Source: Manduca sexta (lineage: Eukaryota > Arthropoda > Insecta > Lepidoptera > Sphingidae). From it: a stretch of 64,000 nt of DNA. Made by a program: the position numbers and the translations under genes. Below the pieces are notes generated by a model. That model was not told the DNA's origin, made no database searches, and saw nothing but the letters and a program-made list of their open reading frames with translations. Of this stretch, positions 24,504 through 36,182 are shown one piece after another (positions within the stretch are counted from its first letter, which is position 1; every line of letters begins with the position of its first letter). The stretch lies in the NCBI RefSeq assembly GCF_014839805.1, contig NC_051123.1, positions 6,368,727-6,432,726 on the forward strand. Direction: 5' to 3'.

Positions 24504-27500
24504 CTGAAATAAAAAAAATATTGAGTTGAATAAAAATGTAGGGACGCTATTCAAATATATTATCATATATTGCACATTCTGCACTAAACATATTATTTAA
24601 TTGGTTTAAGTTTTGTTACGTCTCCGCATGCGTAAAGGTCTATTTAGAAATGTAATCAAATGAAAATACAGTTTAGTTTTTCTTCAGGGGTAGTATATCG
24701 TATTTATATTAGTTTAGGAATAGATTATATAGAGGTTTTCTTAAAAGGATATATTTTTTTTACATAAAGACTTATGTCAGCAATAGTGATGTTTTAATAT
24801 TTCGTTACTATCCGTGTTTCTTAAAGTATCCATAGATTATACCATTTATGTAAAAGACGACATTTATTTATCAATTAACATATGCATAAAAGTTGAAGCC
24901 ACTGAGTTCCTTCTAATATTTTTTTCCATACAACCGATTTATTACGTAATACGACTTATGTAAAAATAATTGATATGACGCGTGTCAAATCCAAGGCCTT
25001 GGAGACAGGACCGGAATTACTCACCATTTGGGATGACAAGCTTCCATAATTATGCTAGTAGACGTGAAAAATGAAGGCATATTCGTTTGATGACAATTGT
25101 GTCAACAAAAGAAAATAATTATTGATTTTTTGGTCATGGATATATTTCAAAGTTTCATTTCTAAATTTCGTGTCGATTCTTCTATGGAATATATGTATAT
25201 ACGTGAGTATGGTATAGTTTATGTGAATAAAATTCTAAATACAGCTCTGTTATGATGTCTGGTAATTAGGAGATAATAGCTATGGCACGTGTACTGTCAG
25301 GAAACGCTCGCTTTTGTAAGAAGCCGGTAACAAAAAGTAGATATATCAAGAACGAAGTAGTACGACTAATAGTATTCAATACTAAGTTTTATTTTGCACG
25401 AAAATTGAATTCTAAAGATTTTTATCGACTAGAAAAATTGACAAAGTAAAAAAAGGTCAAGATCTTTATTAAAACATCGAAATTATAGGAAACTTTATGA
25501 AATGGATGGATAGAACATAATGTCCCTTCTTTGTGATCAATCTGTTATAAAAATACCTGACAGAAGTTCGTTCAAAAACACACTACCATCAATTTCGTTT
25601 TTACACAAAATATTATAGTTCTCTTATTAAAAATCCAGAATACGAATATTTGTAACATTAAGTTACTATAAAAACAAGCAAATAAGATATTTAGAAATGT
25701 AAAAACAATTACTAACCACAATACAATACAAATGCGCGTGTTTTGCTCCTTGAAAATGGTAGTAAATACATCAGTAGAATTTGGCATTACGATGCGCAGA
25801 ACGAGCCAAAAATTAAGACTGAATCAAGAGTTTGTTATGTATCCTATTATTATCACAATACGTTTAAATTTAAATAGACATAGCCTGATACGTATGTAAA
25901 TATGAAATGCGTAATAATTTAATACCTAAATGAAGCAGAATACTTTGATTATTGGATTACGTTATAGGAACCAAAGTTAGTTATCACAAAACCATTATTT
26001 CGTCTAGTGAGCCAGTCGATGTTTAATTACATTTGTAAAAAAGTACCGTTTTTATTCGTTTTATTCAAGCGAATATTAAATTTTATATTAATTTAAATCT
26101 TCTTTGCATATATTAATACTTAATAACTCGACTAGTAGGTATTTGCAGTAGATTAATATTCACAGTATGTTTTTTTAAAGTTATGATTTTCGGTTGACTG
26201 CCTCGGTGGCGTAGTTGTACTGCATGCGCGGTACGGCAGCGCTCTGAGGTCCTGGGTTCGAATCCCGGGTCGGGCAAAGTGATATTTGGGTTTTTCTGCT
26301 CAGTATCAGCCCGGAGTCTGGAATTTGTGCCCGATATGGCGATAGGATCGCCCCCTATCACATCATGGGACGGAACACATTTGGCGAAAAGTGGGTGCCA
26401 TGGTTGCGCCTCTGCATACCCCTTCGGGGATAAAATGCGTGATGTTGTGTGTGTGTATGATTTTCGGTTGCGGATATGAGAACCTAGATTTCATAGTGAC
26501 CCCACTGCACCTAGAGGTAAGTGGAAAATGGTCCAATAGAATGTTGACCGACGAGATATGATTACCCCTCGGTAGTCGACATAATAATGCCGGCCTGTTG
26601 GAACCAGGTATACACAGGCTGATGCTGGAACGCGACACACTTCTTGGGTCATTATGGCGTGTTTCAACACCTCGTGTACGGTGGTCGCTATCCGAGCTGA
26701 TAATAAATTTATATTCCACCATAAGCAAATATCATTGTTAGGTACCATGCTGACATTAGAACATTTTTTAAGCATTATTGTTTTTCGGTTTGAATGAGTA
26801 GTATGAAGGACTTGCGATGTTGAGCGATGTTCAATATAGAACTTTGTGATTTTAAATTCTGGGCGGCATGGCTAGTAGTTGTGGTGCATATTAACACGCG
26901 AAAGAGTTTTTTGCTTTCACATTCTGTTGCATAAAATATGGGACTTACTCATTAGTAAGTAACATTTTACTTGTTACTATTTTACTAAAATAAATGCGAA
27001 GGTTTGCGATAACTTTTAAATGTATGTTTGTTAGAACTAAACGCAGAAGCAACTTAATGGATTTGGATGAAATTTGCCTATCGGGTAGACAATATCCTGT
27101 GTAACATAGGTAATTTTTTATCCCGTTAATTTGCTCCCATGGAAAATATTTTTTATCGTTTCTTTTTAAATAAATAGCGTCGGCGTCGTGCAGTGTTTTA
27201 GGGGCTTTAGTAGGAGAAAGGTTTTTCACGCTTACGAAGCCGCGAGCAGCACATAATAAAGTTATATAAATAAAAATCTATTGCCGCACGTGGGTATGTA
27301 AGAGCATCACTAGACAACTTGATTTGTCTGATTTTATTCTCGTTATGATCTGAATTCAGGACAAGGTGTGCATGAAAGAAAACATTGGAAAATCAACGGA
27401 AAAAGATAGGACAAGTTAGAATTTAGATGGTATTTTTGTAAGCATATTTTTTCGTACACGCTAATCTCGGAAACCATCTAAATAATTATCATGAATTGGT

Positions 27501-30500
27501 GAGTATTTCTTTAATTTCAACTTGAAATTGTGGATAATTTTAGACGCGGTAGGTGGCGTTGGTGTCAATATCTAGAAATATGAAAAGCAGTTTACATAAA
27601 ATGCAGGCTATGGAAAAGACGGTCTATGACAGGACATAATATACCGGACCCGTCTAGTAATTTAATATTAGCAAATAAATTCTTACATCTCCAATCCCCG
27701 ATCAAGCAGATACCAATGCTGTAGTTGTTTGCCTGTATGGCATGGATTCCGATGACATTCCATCCGCGACCCTGGTACGCCACGCCTTCGCTGCCCACGC
27801 AGAAACTGTAAAAAACATTGGAATAATAACTTAAAATCATTTTACCTGCATTAAGATACAAAAAATATTAATTATATATTGTTTATAGTTGAAGGTCACT
27901 TTATGGTCAGTGATCATTGATCATTGATCATTGATAGCACGAAATGTTTACTGCTAGAGTAGACAGTTGGAATTAAACACCCAAGGTGTGTTTATTGGTC
28001 CGATAATTTCACTTGGCATACGAAAGGCTGTATGAAAGGTTAAGTTATCGCTGGGTTTTATCTAGGTCGGTAATGCAATGTGAATCGAAAAAGTATAATA
28101 AAGGAAGTTAATGAAATTCTCCAAAAGCTCGTTATAATTTTATTAGAGACACTGTCTAAAAAAGTAAAATATTCAAACTTACTCAATGAACCGAAAAATT
28201 CCGAGATTGGTTAACAAAAATTTTACTTTATGAACAATAAAATATTACGAAACGTTTCCTGTCTCATCTTGTCCGGATCTTAAAAAAAAACTTAAAAACT
28301 GTGCAGTGAATTTGGGTCGCTGGTTATTCCCCGGCTGACCGTTGTTACTTTTTTGCACGAATTTCGGCGAGTGTTATTTACATTATGTCATGGTCTGAGG
28401 AATAACTTAGCGAGTCGCAAACGTTAAATTGTTGTCCAGGAACACTAAAATATTCTACTACTATGAAACACATCCTTCTGCAACTTCAGTAGGTGTCAGT
28501 TTATAATTATTTAGTGTTTCTCAGCGACAAGTTACCTGTGTCCGCGTGACTCCTTGTGTAATTGAGAAGTGAAATTGATTAATGATTACGAACTACCCTC
28601 AGGGTGATGATACGAATTCCATGAATACAGTGTTTGATTTAATCAAATTGGGTAACTAAATCTATGATGAAGAATATTAACGCGAAAAAATACGTTAGGT
28701 AAAACCACAATAATTTAAATTTGCTTATTTGATCTCGTTATTGATTTGTTTTTTATTTTCGCGTGTATGTAATAGGAAATCATTAGTAATTTATTTTAAC
28801 TCTAATTTAAGCAATCAAATTCATAAGCAAAAAAACAAAAGCTTGTACCTAATGTTTTTATTAATTTTGATTCCTACATCACTTATTTATCAAATGATAT
28901 AAGACCTTTATAGACGTTAAGTAACATTCATTCGCCTTTAAATAAAGGGGAATTTCCTCCTTTTTTGATTAAAATATGTCGTAAAAATCATTTGACAATG
29001 CGCATATGATTATTACAAGTTGTTTTGATAGATTATCATTGTTTACGCTACATTGAGTCATTCGCTGGTCATTCAGAAGTGGTCGAACTGTTTACTACGC
29101 GATAGCGACACTACGCATGTAAATTATAGGCAGAGATTATGCACGATGTATATTATTGTATTATATGATTTTATTGCGGTTTGATTTGAGTTCAGTTTGT
29201 ATAAAATGACTCAAGTTCAGCTTTATATTATACTTTTAAAAGATTTTAGACTAGTGGTAGTGTATACGAGCTGTGGATCGGGAGATGTTGGGTTTAAATC
29301 GCAAATTGTTTTTGTAAAAGGTTTTTTTCGGAGCTGATTTCCAAAGTCCGTGGACATTAGCCAGACGGCCGAAAAAAATAAGCGAAATCCTTTCGGCTTT
29401 CGGCCGAAAAAAAATAAGGGATCTTATGCTGACCGAATTCTCGAGTAGAATAATGAGTGGTAAAAGAACAAGACACTATATCTTTGTGATTTGAAATAAT
29501 AATAGATACAATCAATAATTATTTTTTATAACGTTAAACAATTATCAATCACTAATTTATCTCTTTCTTTATGTCAAACAATAATTTTCAAAAAGATAAA
29601 GTAATAACCATAATAGGGTATGGTCGGAGTATTTAGGAATCTTCAATACTATATTTGATCAAATAAAATACATAAAAGTAAACCACAAACAATGTAATAA
29701 TGCCGTATTAAAACCGCAACAGAAAATTTTATTAAAATGAATTATTAACAACTTACTTACTAGCAAGCTATACGCCCTTTAATTGATCTGTTTTCAATGC
29801 AAAGAGGTCAGAAAAGTTATATTTGCATTAGATTATAATTAATTAATGAAATATGGATCGAATTGACACAAATGTCACAACTTTATTATCTATTGATTTA
29901 ATACCAGTCATATAATGTATCAATAAATCATAAATCTTTTAGGGAAACACCGCGTGTGTCCTTTAAAGTTCCTCTGACTCGACAAAATGGGTAAGTGTAA
30001 ACTTAAAAGGACAGTTTGAAAAACGGTGACAAAATAATTACTCTACTATCCGAAATTCTTTCCAATTTGAGTATGGATAATACGAATAACTTTATTGTGG
30101 TTATTTCGATTGCCAAACTGCTCAGAACGAGTAAGCTTCATATTTTAACGTATTTCTGGTATATGATTTCTATGTTTTTTTATTGAAAGGAGATAATTTA
30201 TTAAAGTTACCCTGCGCAATAGTTTAATTAAGTACCTACTTTCTTTCTATTGAGTTCTCGGACATGTTTTGACTGTTTTTATTATTAAGTTACTATCTAC
30301 TACTGTATACCGATTTGATGTCGGTACGTCACATGGGCAACTCATTGAAAACCAGCGCTGCAGTATTACAAAGGTGGTATTGCAGTTGTTGGAGCAATAA
30401 TTGTTTATGTTATGTAAGATTTCTTGGCTTTATTTTTTTTTATTTTGTTAAAAAAAAAGTTTTTTCTTTCTTTCTTTTGATAGAAATGATTTGACTGATA

Positions 30501-32220
30501 ATTGACTGACACATACACACAGATCTTTTTTTCCCAAAAGAGTAGGCAGAAGTGCAGCCGGCGCACCTACTTTCCGCCGTGTGCACTCCGTCCCATAACG
30601 TAAAAGGGGACGAGCTTATGTAGGGTTTAATAGATTTGTCTTCATGTAACGCATGTGTGTCACATGTTATGTTATACAACCTGTTAACGACTGACAGTCT
30701 TGAATACCGACATAATAGTATATAGCTATACTACCTCGTAAAACTCTCAGACTAACTGTCTATAATAATTTTCCCTTACACGTGTTTTAAATTTCCTCAT
30801 CAATAGATCTAATGCTACTGAGGTAAACCAGCTCGGATGAATGAAGATCTTTTTTTAAACAAATGGTCGATTTTATAAATACGTACTAGTGCATTTCATA
30901 CAAGCTTTGAACCACTACTTATTTAGAGGTTGAATTTCTAAATTTGTATTATATCGATGAAGTGAGTACTGACTGTTGGTAGCGTAGTTGTATTCCAGTA
31001 CGACTGCCGTGCCTAAGTCTCAGGTTCGTACCCGTGTCGGTTAAAGTTATATTGGATTTTTCTGCCTAATACCAATCCGGACACTGTAATTTGTGCCCGA
31101 TATGGCTGTAGACTTGCTCCTATCAATGTAATAATTACTTGATATCATAATAAAAGAATAGAAAAATACCAATGGTGAAAAGTGGATGCATTTTTTGAAC
31201 CTGTTAGGAGTTAAAAGGTGTGTGAGTATGTAAATATACTTATTGGTATCCTATGTCACCCCAACCCATGCTGTTATGATAATTCTGCATGCACCGCATA
31301 TCCAGAAGTGGATGCATTTTTTCAACCCCGCCTACCTTTTAGGGGATAAAAGGTGTATGAGTGTGAAAATATACTTACTGGTATCCTATATCACCCCATC
31401 CCATGCTGTTGTGATAGTTCTGCATGCTCCGCATATCCTGCATGCATTGTGAGGAGGTGTTGCACGCGCCAGGGATGGCTGTGTGGTGTATAACCACGTA
31501 CGGCACTGGCTTGGTAATCGGTCTAGTGTCGGTAGGCGGAGAGCCTTTCCAACATTCCCTTGAGCAGAACGGGAATGGATGTTCGCCTGAATATATAAAA
31601 ATGCATTAGTTTACAACTTTCAGATATTCTTTTGTTTAAGTAAGTCGGGGGATAATGTATGGTTAAAGATATAAAATATTTAATAACTTACTGTGGTGTT
31701 TTTTTTTATAATTATAAGTATCACGCTGGTAGTTGTCAAATAAATAGTTGTTTTGCCATTGTCGTTTCATTGCACAAAAATGGCATATTGTACTACATAC
31801 CCTATTGTAACAATTACAGATCGAGAAACCGGAAAATGTTCGGAAATTATTATGATTTTCATATTGTCTACAGACTAATTGCAGCATGGCGTCATAATTT
31901 GCTGCAGAAGTCAGTTGTTAAAGATGTAGGTATATCTTGAGTACTTGATAAGAACTTAAACTTATTTGTCTTTATTGCGTATAAAAAACAAATGCATTTT
32001 AACCCCTGCGAGCTGGATTCTATATATAATTTACTAAAAGTTAATTTATTTTACTAGTATATGTGGCAATTTTTTTTTGTATAAAATCCGTTGGGTTGTT
32101 AATTTATAATGTAAATAAATATAAAATTTTATTCTACTCACCACTGTGAAAGTTAGGTCGCCCTAACACAGGAGCACAGACAATAAACAAACTAAAATAA
32201 ATTATAATACTTCCAATCAT
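24280..32220 (-). CDS. PGRP-2: secreted short peptidoglycan recognition protein, predicted amidase
   Basis: Coding exons are 32142-32220, 31379-31586, 27687-27805 and 24280-24503, giving 209 residues. A signal peptide (MIGSIIIYFSLFIVCAPVLG) precedes one PGRP domain. Predicted zinc-site and catalytic residues are His60 (VIHHT), Tyr95 (GDIGY), His169 (GHNQV), Thr175 and Cys177 (ATECPG). Cys68 and Cys74 match the family disulfide. An extra pair, Cys34/Cys38 (FCSRECW), sits where the paralogues have FVTRSGW or FVTKEQW. Introns are phase 1, 2, 1 as in its neighbours, and all donors are good (GTGAGT, GTAAGT, GTAAGA). The gene spans ~8 kb because its introns hold SINEs and other repeats. A duplicated relic of its second exon lies in the following intron at 31233-31303. 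Extracellular peptidoglycan hydrolysis is inferred from the family. Confidence 0.95.
26182..26196. repeat. SINE target-site duplication, left
   Basis: TATGATTTTCGGTTG, repeated exactly at 26456-26470. Confidence 0.9.
26197..26455 (+). mobile_element. Intact tRNA-derived SINE with 15-bp target duplication
   Basis: ~259 bp. The A-box region is TGGCGTAGTTG and the B box GGTTCGAATCC. A tRNA-unrelated body (GTGATATTTGGGTTTTTCTG through TGCCCGATATGGCG) ends in a short TG-rich tail. Exact 15-bp direct repeats flank it, so it is the youngest SINE here and a good reference for the other copies. Confidence 0.92.
26456..26470. repeat. SINE target-site duplication, right
   Basis: Exact copy of 26182-26196. 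Confidence 0.9.
26471..26760 (+). repeat. Dispersed repeat family B
   Basis: Shares 'aggctgatgctggaacgcga'-type sequence, 'cattatggcgtgttt' and a 'ggtggtcgctatcc' block with 36183-36515; a shorter related piece ('ccacttacttccaggtgcag' orientation-reversed) lies near 34200-34310. No coding domain was recognised. The SINE above inserted at its left edge. Confidence 0.6.
26985..27255 (+). repeat. 'gcgaaggtttgc' repeat with GC-rich 3' end
   Basis: Starts 'aaatgcgaaggtttgcgata' and ends 'cacgcttacgaagccgcgag' + CAGCACATAA. Related in layout to the Helitron-like copies but lacks the CTAG end. Confidence 0.5.
27687..27805 (-). CDS. PGRP-2 third coding exon (119 nt)
   Basis: Acceptor 'gttttttacag' and donor T|GTAAGA. 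It encodes FCVGSEGVAYQGRGW through GICLIGDWR. Confidence 0.95.
27806..30507 (-). other. PGRP-2 intron, right of exon 27687-27805
   Basis: Mostly AT-rich intron without recognised exons. It includes a short ATCATTG tandem (27908-27935) and a 'ttcggcc' repeat patch near 29330-29420. Confidence 0.5.
30508..30619 (-). repeat. SINE fragment, minus
   Basis: Only the 3' body of the SINE is present (TGCACTCCGTCCCATAACG-like segment reversed); the tRNA head is missing. Confidence 0.6.
30971..31236 (+). repeat. Degenerate SINE next to PGRP-2 second exon
   Basis: TGTTGGTAGCGTAGTTG head and TTTGTGCCCGATATGGCTG body match the 26197 copy. Its 3' tail ('gtgaaaagtggatgcatttt', 'ttaaaaggtgtgtgagtatg') was copied together with the exon end in the tandem duplication at 31178-31438. 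Confidence 0.75.
31178..31438. repeat. Tandem duplication of SINE tail plus exon end (~130-bp unit)
   Basis: Unit 1 is about 31178-31303 and unit 2 about 31304-31438. Each runs from 'agtggatgcattttt' in the SINE tail to 'gcatatcc' inside the PGRP-2 exon. Unit 2 contains the live splice donor. The units differ by several substitutions and a short indel. Confidence 0.88.
31233..31303 (-). pseudogene. Relic of PGRP-2 second exon 3' end
   Basis: On the minus strand 31303-31244 matches the last ~60 nt of the live exon (31438-31379): DMR.MQNYHNSMGWGDIGY is still readable. Of five exonic differences four are third-codon synonymous and one changes Ser to Cys. The donor GTAAGT has become ATAAGT, which creates an immediate TAA stop. 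No acceptor AG precedes the relic, so splicing into it is not expected. Confidence 0.85.
31379..31586 (-). CDS. PGRP-2 second coding exon
   Basis: Acceptor 'tatattcag' and donor CA|GTAAGT. It encodes the Cys-rich FCSRECW start, the first zinc His (IHHT), the disulfide pair and GDIGY. Confidence 0.95.
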
Positions 32221-32281
32221 CTTAACTATATACGAGGAAATGTTAGCTTAACCCTTGTATGTTAGGCGCCGCACAAACACT
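32142..32281 (-). CDS. PGRP-2 first exon (coding from 32220)
   Basis: The ATG at 32220-32218 is the first on the inferred transcript and opens the signal peptide; donor G|GTGAGT at 32141. The ~60-nt leader runs up to the start predicted from the TATA, so there is no separate untranslated exon, unlike PGRP-1 and -3. Confidence 0.85.
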
Positions 32282-32350
32282 GTAGAAAATTGTGCAACGA
32301 CTTAATTTATAAGAAGCATTTCGTTTACGGTACTTTCCCGGTTGATAACG
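32279..32350 (-). promoter_or_regulatory. PGRP-2 core promoter (putative)
   Basis: On the minus strand TATAAAT (32311-32305) is followed ~28 nt later by CTACAGTG around 32281, close to the arthropod TCAGT initiator. A GATA-type site (plus TGATAA, 32343-32348) lies just upstream. The spacing is right for a TATA/initiator promoter. Confidence 0.65.
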
Positions 32351-32750
32351 CTCTCATCGGCTACGGATAGAACCGATGGCTTTTTCTGAGGCGAAATTCC
32401 GGGAATACGGTTCTGTATACGTGTAGTTTCTTGGAATTAAACACTTGACTATTGTATAGTGTAGGGACTTTTAGCGGGTAATAAGCTTTAATACGTAAGT
32501 GATGAAGATGGCGTGTTACTTTTGTTGAAACAACATCGTTATGACGAAGTCAATAAGGCATAGGGTGATTGAAAAGCAGCGGGTACTTGTTTCGAGAACT
32601 TATAGTGGCCAGTGATTTTTAACTGTCCTTGAGTTAGGGCACAAGTGTTTGGGTCAATGTTTTTATTCTAACATAGATTATTCCATGTTTTTTATTTATC
32701 AACTGTATTTTGATGGCAATTTAATTGATATATTTATCAGACTATGATTG

Positions 32751-32960
32751 GAACTGCTGTGTCTTTTGAGGTACCGGGTTGGGCGAGTGATATTGGGCTT
32801 TTTCTGCTCAGTATCAGCCCGCATTCTGGAATTTGAGCCCGATATGGCGATTGTATCGTATCCTATCACATTATGGGATGAAACAAACTGGCGGAAAGTT
32901 AATGCCCTAGAAGCACTTCTGCCTAACCCTCTCGATGATAAAGCAATGATGTGTGTGTGA
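32751..32960 (+). repeat. SINE, 5'-damaged, plus
   Basis: From GTACCGGGTTGGGCGAGTGA (decayed B-box edge) through CTGCTCAGTATCAGCCCG to a short GT tail; family of 26197-26455. Located ~470 bp upstream of PGRP-2. Confidence 0.8.
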
Positions 32961-33035
32961 GTTCAATAAGCGATCGGAATCGCTTTTTTCGTTCGATCGC
33001 AAAATTAGACCATGGATATTTCTGCCTTTAAAATT

Positions 33036-33232
33036 TCGTCATATTAAATTTTAAAGGCCGAAATATCCATGATTATTAATTATTTTTACGTTTTTCTTTC
33101 AACTGCGAGAACTAATCAATAACTAGACGTGAATTTAAATTCTTTACTTGTCAATACTTGTTTAGTTACCCAGATTAAAGGTGAAACAAAATGTATGAAA
33201 AATGGACCTTAAGCTATAACCTTAATGTAAAT
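33036..33232. repeat. Half copy of the long-TIR MITE
   Basis: Matches the centre and right arm of 23758-24057 up to TATAACC + TTAA. The left arm is replaced by a short segment ('ggcctttaaaatttcgtc'-type inverted sequence) preceded by an unrelated repeat, which suggests recombination between elements. Confidence 0.75.
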
Positions 33233-33239
33233 TACCTTT

Positions 33240-35440
33240 ATGTTGTCGGAATTAAGCTTGGTCAGTAGGTATATATAGTATATATCCAAATGTACATCGT
33301 GACTAACGAGGCAATACTATTTTATTTCTTGTCATCGTTATAGTGTTCTGAATGTATCACAAATAGGTACCTTATTATTGTTAGAACAAAATGAAACCGT
33401 ATGCAATCTCTGAAAATGATAAGTATTTAAATGTAAATACTATTTACACATTTTTTGCAGTTATTATAATAACCCTGGTTGTGTAAACGATTTGCATCTT
33501 GTCAGAAATCTGTAACATATTTTACAAAATAGATATACGTAGTATATTATTGCTATTGTTACATGCATATTGTGATTATTTTATTAATTTTTATTACTCG
33601 GACATTAGGATGCATTTATTTTTATTACGCTCTGTATAGAATAATTTGAGACGAAATTAAATTTTGGATTTTGATCGGTTCAAATTTTATAAAAATGTTA
33701 TCCACAATAGATACATAATATATTTATAGATAATTCAGTTTTTAAAAAATGCCAACATTATTGAAGTACAGATAGAAAAACCGTACCCAATTCAATAACA
33801 CGGAATTCCAAAAAAGATCAATTTTTATATACTTACTTAATTTTATCTTTAAGTGGATATTTAGATAACTTAAATTATTAATTGCAGAATAACCTGCATT
33901 TGTCATTATAACTGAATGTCATTCATCATCGACGTTGTAAAACAATTAAAATTAAATTTATTACACCTACAAAACGAATCAATAAAATTTATTTATGTCA
34001 ATGAAGTACGCTAATCAGATAATATGCAAAAGTATTAATGAATATACTAAAGGTAAATTAATGACAAAGATAAAAAATAAAAAGTACCCCTTAATCCATT
34101 TCCTTGGCAGTGGGGTCTCACATAATTTAATTCAAGAAAGTTTTGAAAAAACATTTATATTAAAGTAGGTCGTGATAATTATCGTCAGCGAGAGGATTTT
34201 AGCTGGAGAACGCAAGCCTTCCCAGAATACCCTTTTGTACCCTACTCCACTTACTTCCAGGTGCAGTTGGGTTACTTGGCCACGCCCGTATAAGAAAAAA
34301 TACATACTGTCTTAAGTCGTTAGTAATATTTTTGGTACATCTTATTGGTAATAAATAATTGTACAAAACATCCTAGTTATAGCAGAGTGTACGCAAGTCA
34401 TTGGTAGTTCATAATCCTTTGTTTATCTATACTTCAACAGGTAGGTAAAACAAATTATCTTCCGAGACTAATCGGCTCTTGATAGAAAACAAACAACTTT
34501 GGGGAAGAACCAATGTCCGGTGATGTGGAAACCATATTGGCAGCTTTTTTATCCCTTGTACAGATGTGCGTGAGTAATTTGCGTTGATTGTAAACATTTT
34601 GACATGATTTATGATGATATGTATGAGTCATGCGATATTATGTTAATATTGTTGACCTCTGCACATCTCAAAATGGACTCCAAAGTTCCCCTTAATTTAG
34701 GGATTTTTTTAATGTTTATTATAAGTAGATACTTAGTGACAAACCTACCATCGCGCCTTTTTCCTTTCTCTGGGGCAGGTAAAGATGTTACTTATGGGTA
34801 TATTTATAAAAATAATTATCATTGTATGTGATTCACAAGTTAATTTTATCTTGCGAATTAATTTATATTGTATGTTGACTTTTTGTTTTATATCCGCTAT
34901 TATCATTACTCGACACTGGCGGAATCACCGATAGATCACACATATTTTGAATTTCGACGGCGACAATAACTCCAGTTTTAGGTTAAATATAATAAATTAA
35001 TACTTTAAATAAGGCAGTCATTGTTTTAGCTGTGTGTTGTGTTCGAGTAGCTCGCACGGGTTTGTAACCTTTTCTTTCGACATCAACGCCATCTAGTTTA
35101 AATCGGAGAGGATATAATGAAAACAGACGACGATAATAAGTTTATTCTTTATTCCTTAAGAGCTTATTACTCAGATTAACGGTAACACATAACGGTAATA
35201 ATTAATTTGTGCTAAATGTTACCAGAATCCGTACAACGGTTTATGAATACCTAATTGACAAATAGGCACTCAAATATGTTAATAAACTGGGATTCATACT
35301 TCTGTCCAAATCGCGACAGGCTCGTTCCTAATCTCATGTAAGCTTGGTATTCGTGGAAGTGAGGGCTTTGTCTAGGCCATCGAACATCAAGAGGTGAAAT
35401 AACGTGTGTAAAATCGAATCAAATGTATGTAATATTTTAC
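33240..35440. other. Intergenic DNA between PGRP-3 and PGRP-2
   Basis: No gene recognised. 34190-34310 is GC-richer family B-like debris; the rest is AT-rich. Confidence 0.5.
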
Positions 35441-35740
35441 TAGTGGTAGGTCTCATTTGTGAGAGTCCGCTTGGGTAGGTACCGCTGCAATGTCTATTTC
35501 TGCCGCAAAGCAGCAGCATGTAGTCACTGTTGTGTTCCGGTTTAAAGGACATTGCAGGCAGTGTAACTACTGGGCTTAATAAGACTTAACATCTCGTGTC
35601 GAACTTTGGCGAGCGCATTGGAATACCAAACAATACTTTGTGATTCATGGCGGTGGATGGAGTTTCTATTGTTTATGGGCGGTAGTATCGCTTACTATCA
35701 GGTGAACGGCAAGCTCATCTCGTCATTCAAATCAATATAT
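35441..35740 (+). repeat. Family A repeat, near full length, plus
   Basis: Head 'tagtggtaggtctcatttgt', core 'ataagacttaacatctcgtg' and tail 'cgtcattcaaatcaatat'. Same extent as the reversed copies at 12961 and 52961. Confidence 0.75.
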
Positions 35741-36182
35741 ATATAATCAATTAATAGATTGTTGTTAGTGTCGTCGTATGTTATCGCGCAAAGTTTTCCG
35801 CTAGCTCTTATCGAGTGTCAAGCGAACGCACGTAATACAGTGATGTATTAGAACTGATATTGAGTATTAATATCTTATAGAATTTGAAATTAGAAGGGGT
35901 GCTAATATTCGTCCTGTCTTTCGGTAGAATAAAAACATAGAATTTACACGACATCGGTAATCTTTACGGAATACTTAACATTGGGTATATGTTGAAGAAT
36001 GTAAAGTATTTAACAATTCATTTTATTATTATATAATACTTTTACTATAAATAATAATAATGCCACAATATTAGTTATTTCCCATAATGATTTGTTATGT
36101 TTACGGGAAAGTTATACATCACAATATTTTTTTTTAATTTTCTTTATAATTATAAAATGTAAGTCAACGGACGCGAGATGAC

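Larger units (their letters stand above)
24504..27686 (-). other. PGRP-2 last intron
   Basis: ~3.2 kb. It contains the SINE at 26197-26455 and repeat matter at 26471-26760 and 26985-27255. No additional exon was recognised. Confidence 0.6.

Noticed and set aside
26197..26290. Possible tRNA gene because of intact A and B boxes
   Set aside because: No cloverleaf with paired acceptor stem, and the sequence continues directly into a repeated SINE body seen at many other sites.
26113..26775. Several 80-120-residue minus-strand frames
   Set aside because: They read through the antisense of the SINE and family B repeat; no protein motif and no splice logic.
31243..31609. Two plus-strand frames over the PGRP-2 second exon
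   Set aside because: They are antisense shadows of the live exon and of its duplicated relic.
32327..32400. kB-like GGGAAAGTAC and CGGAATTTCG words upstream of PGRP-2
   Set aside because: Each differs from the GGGRNNYYCC consensus at two or more positions; not strong enough to call a site.
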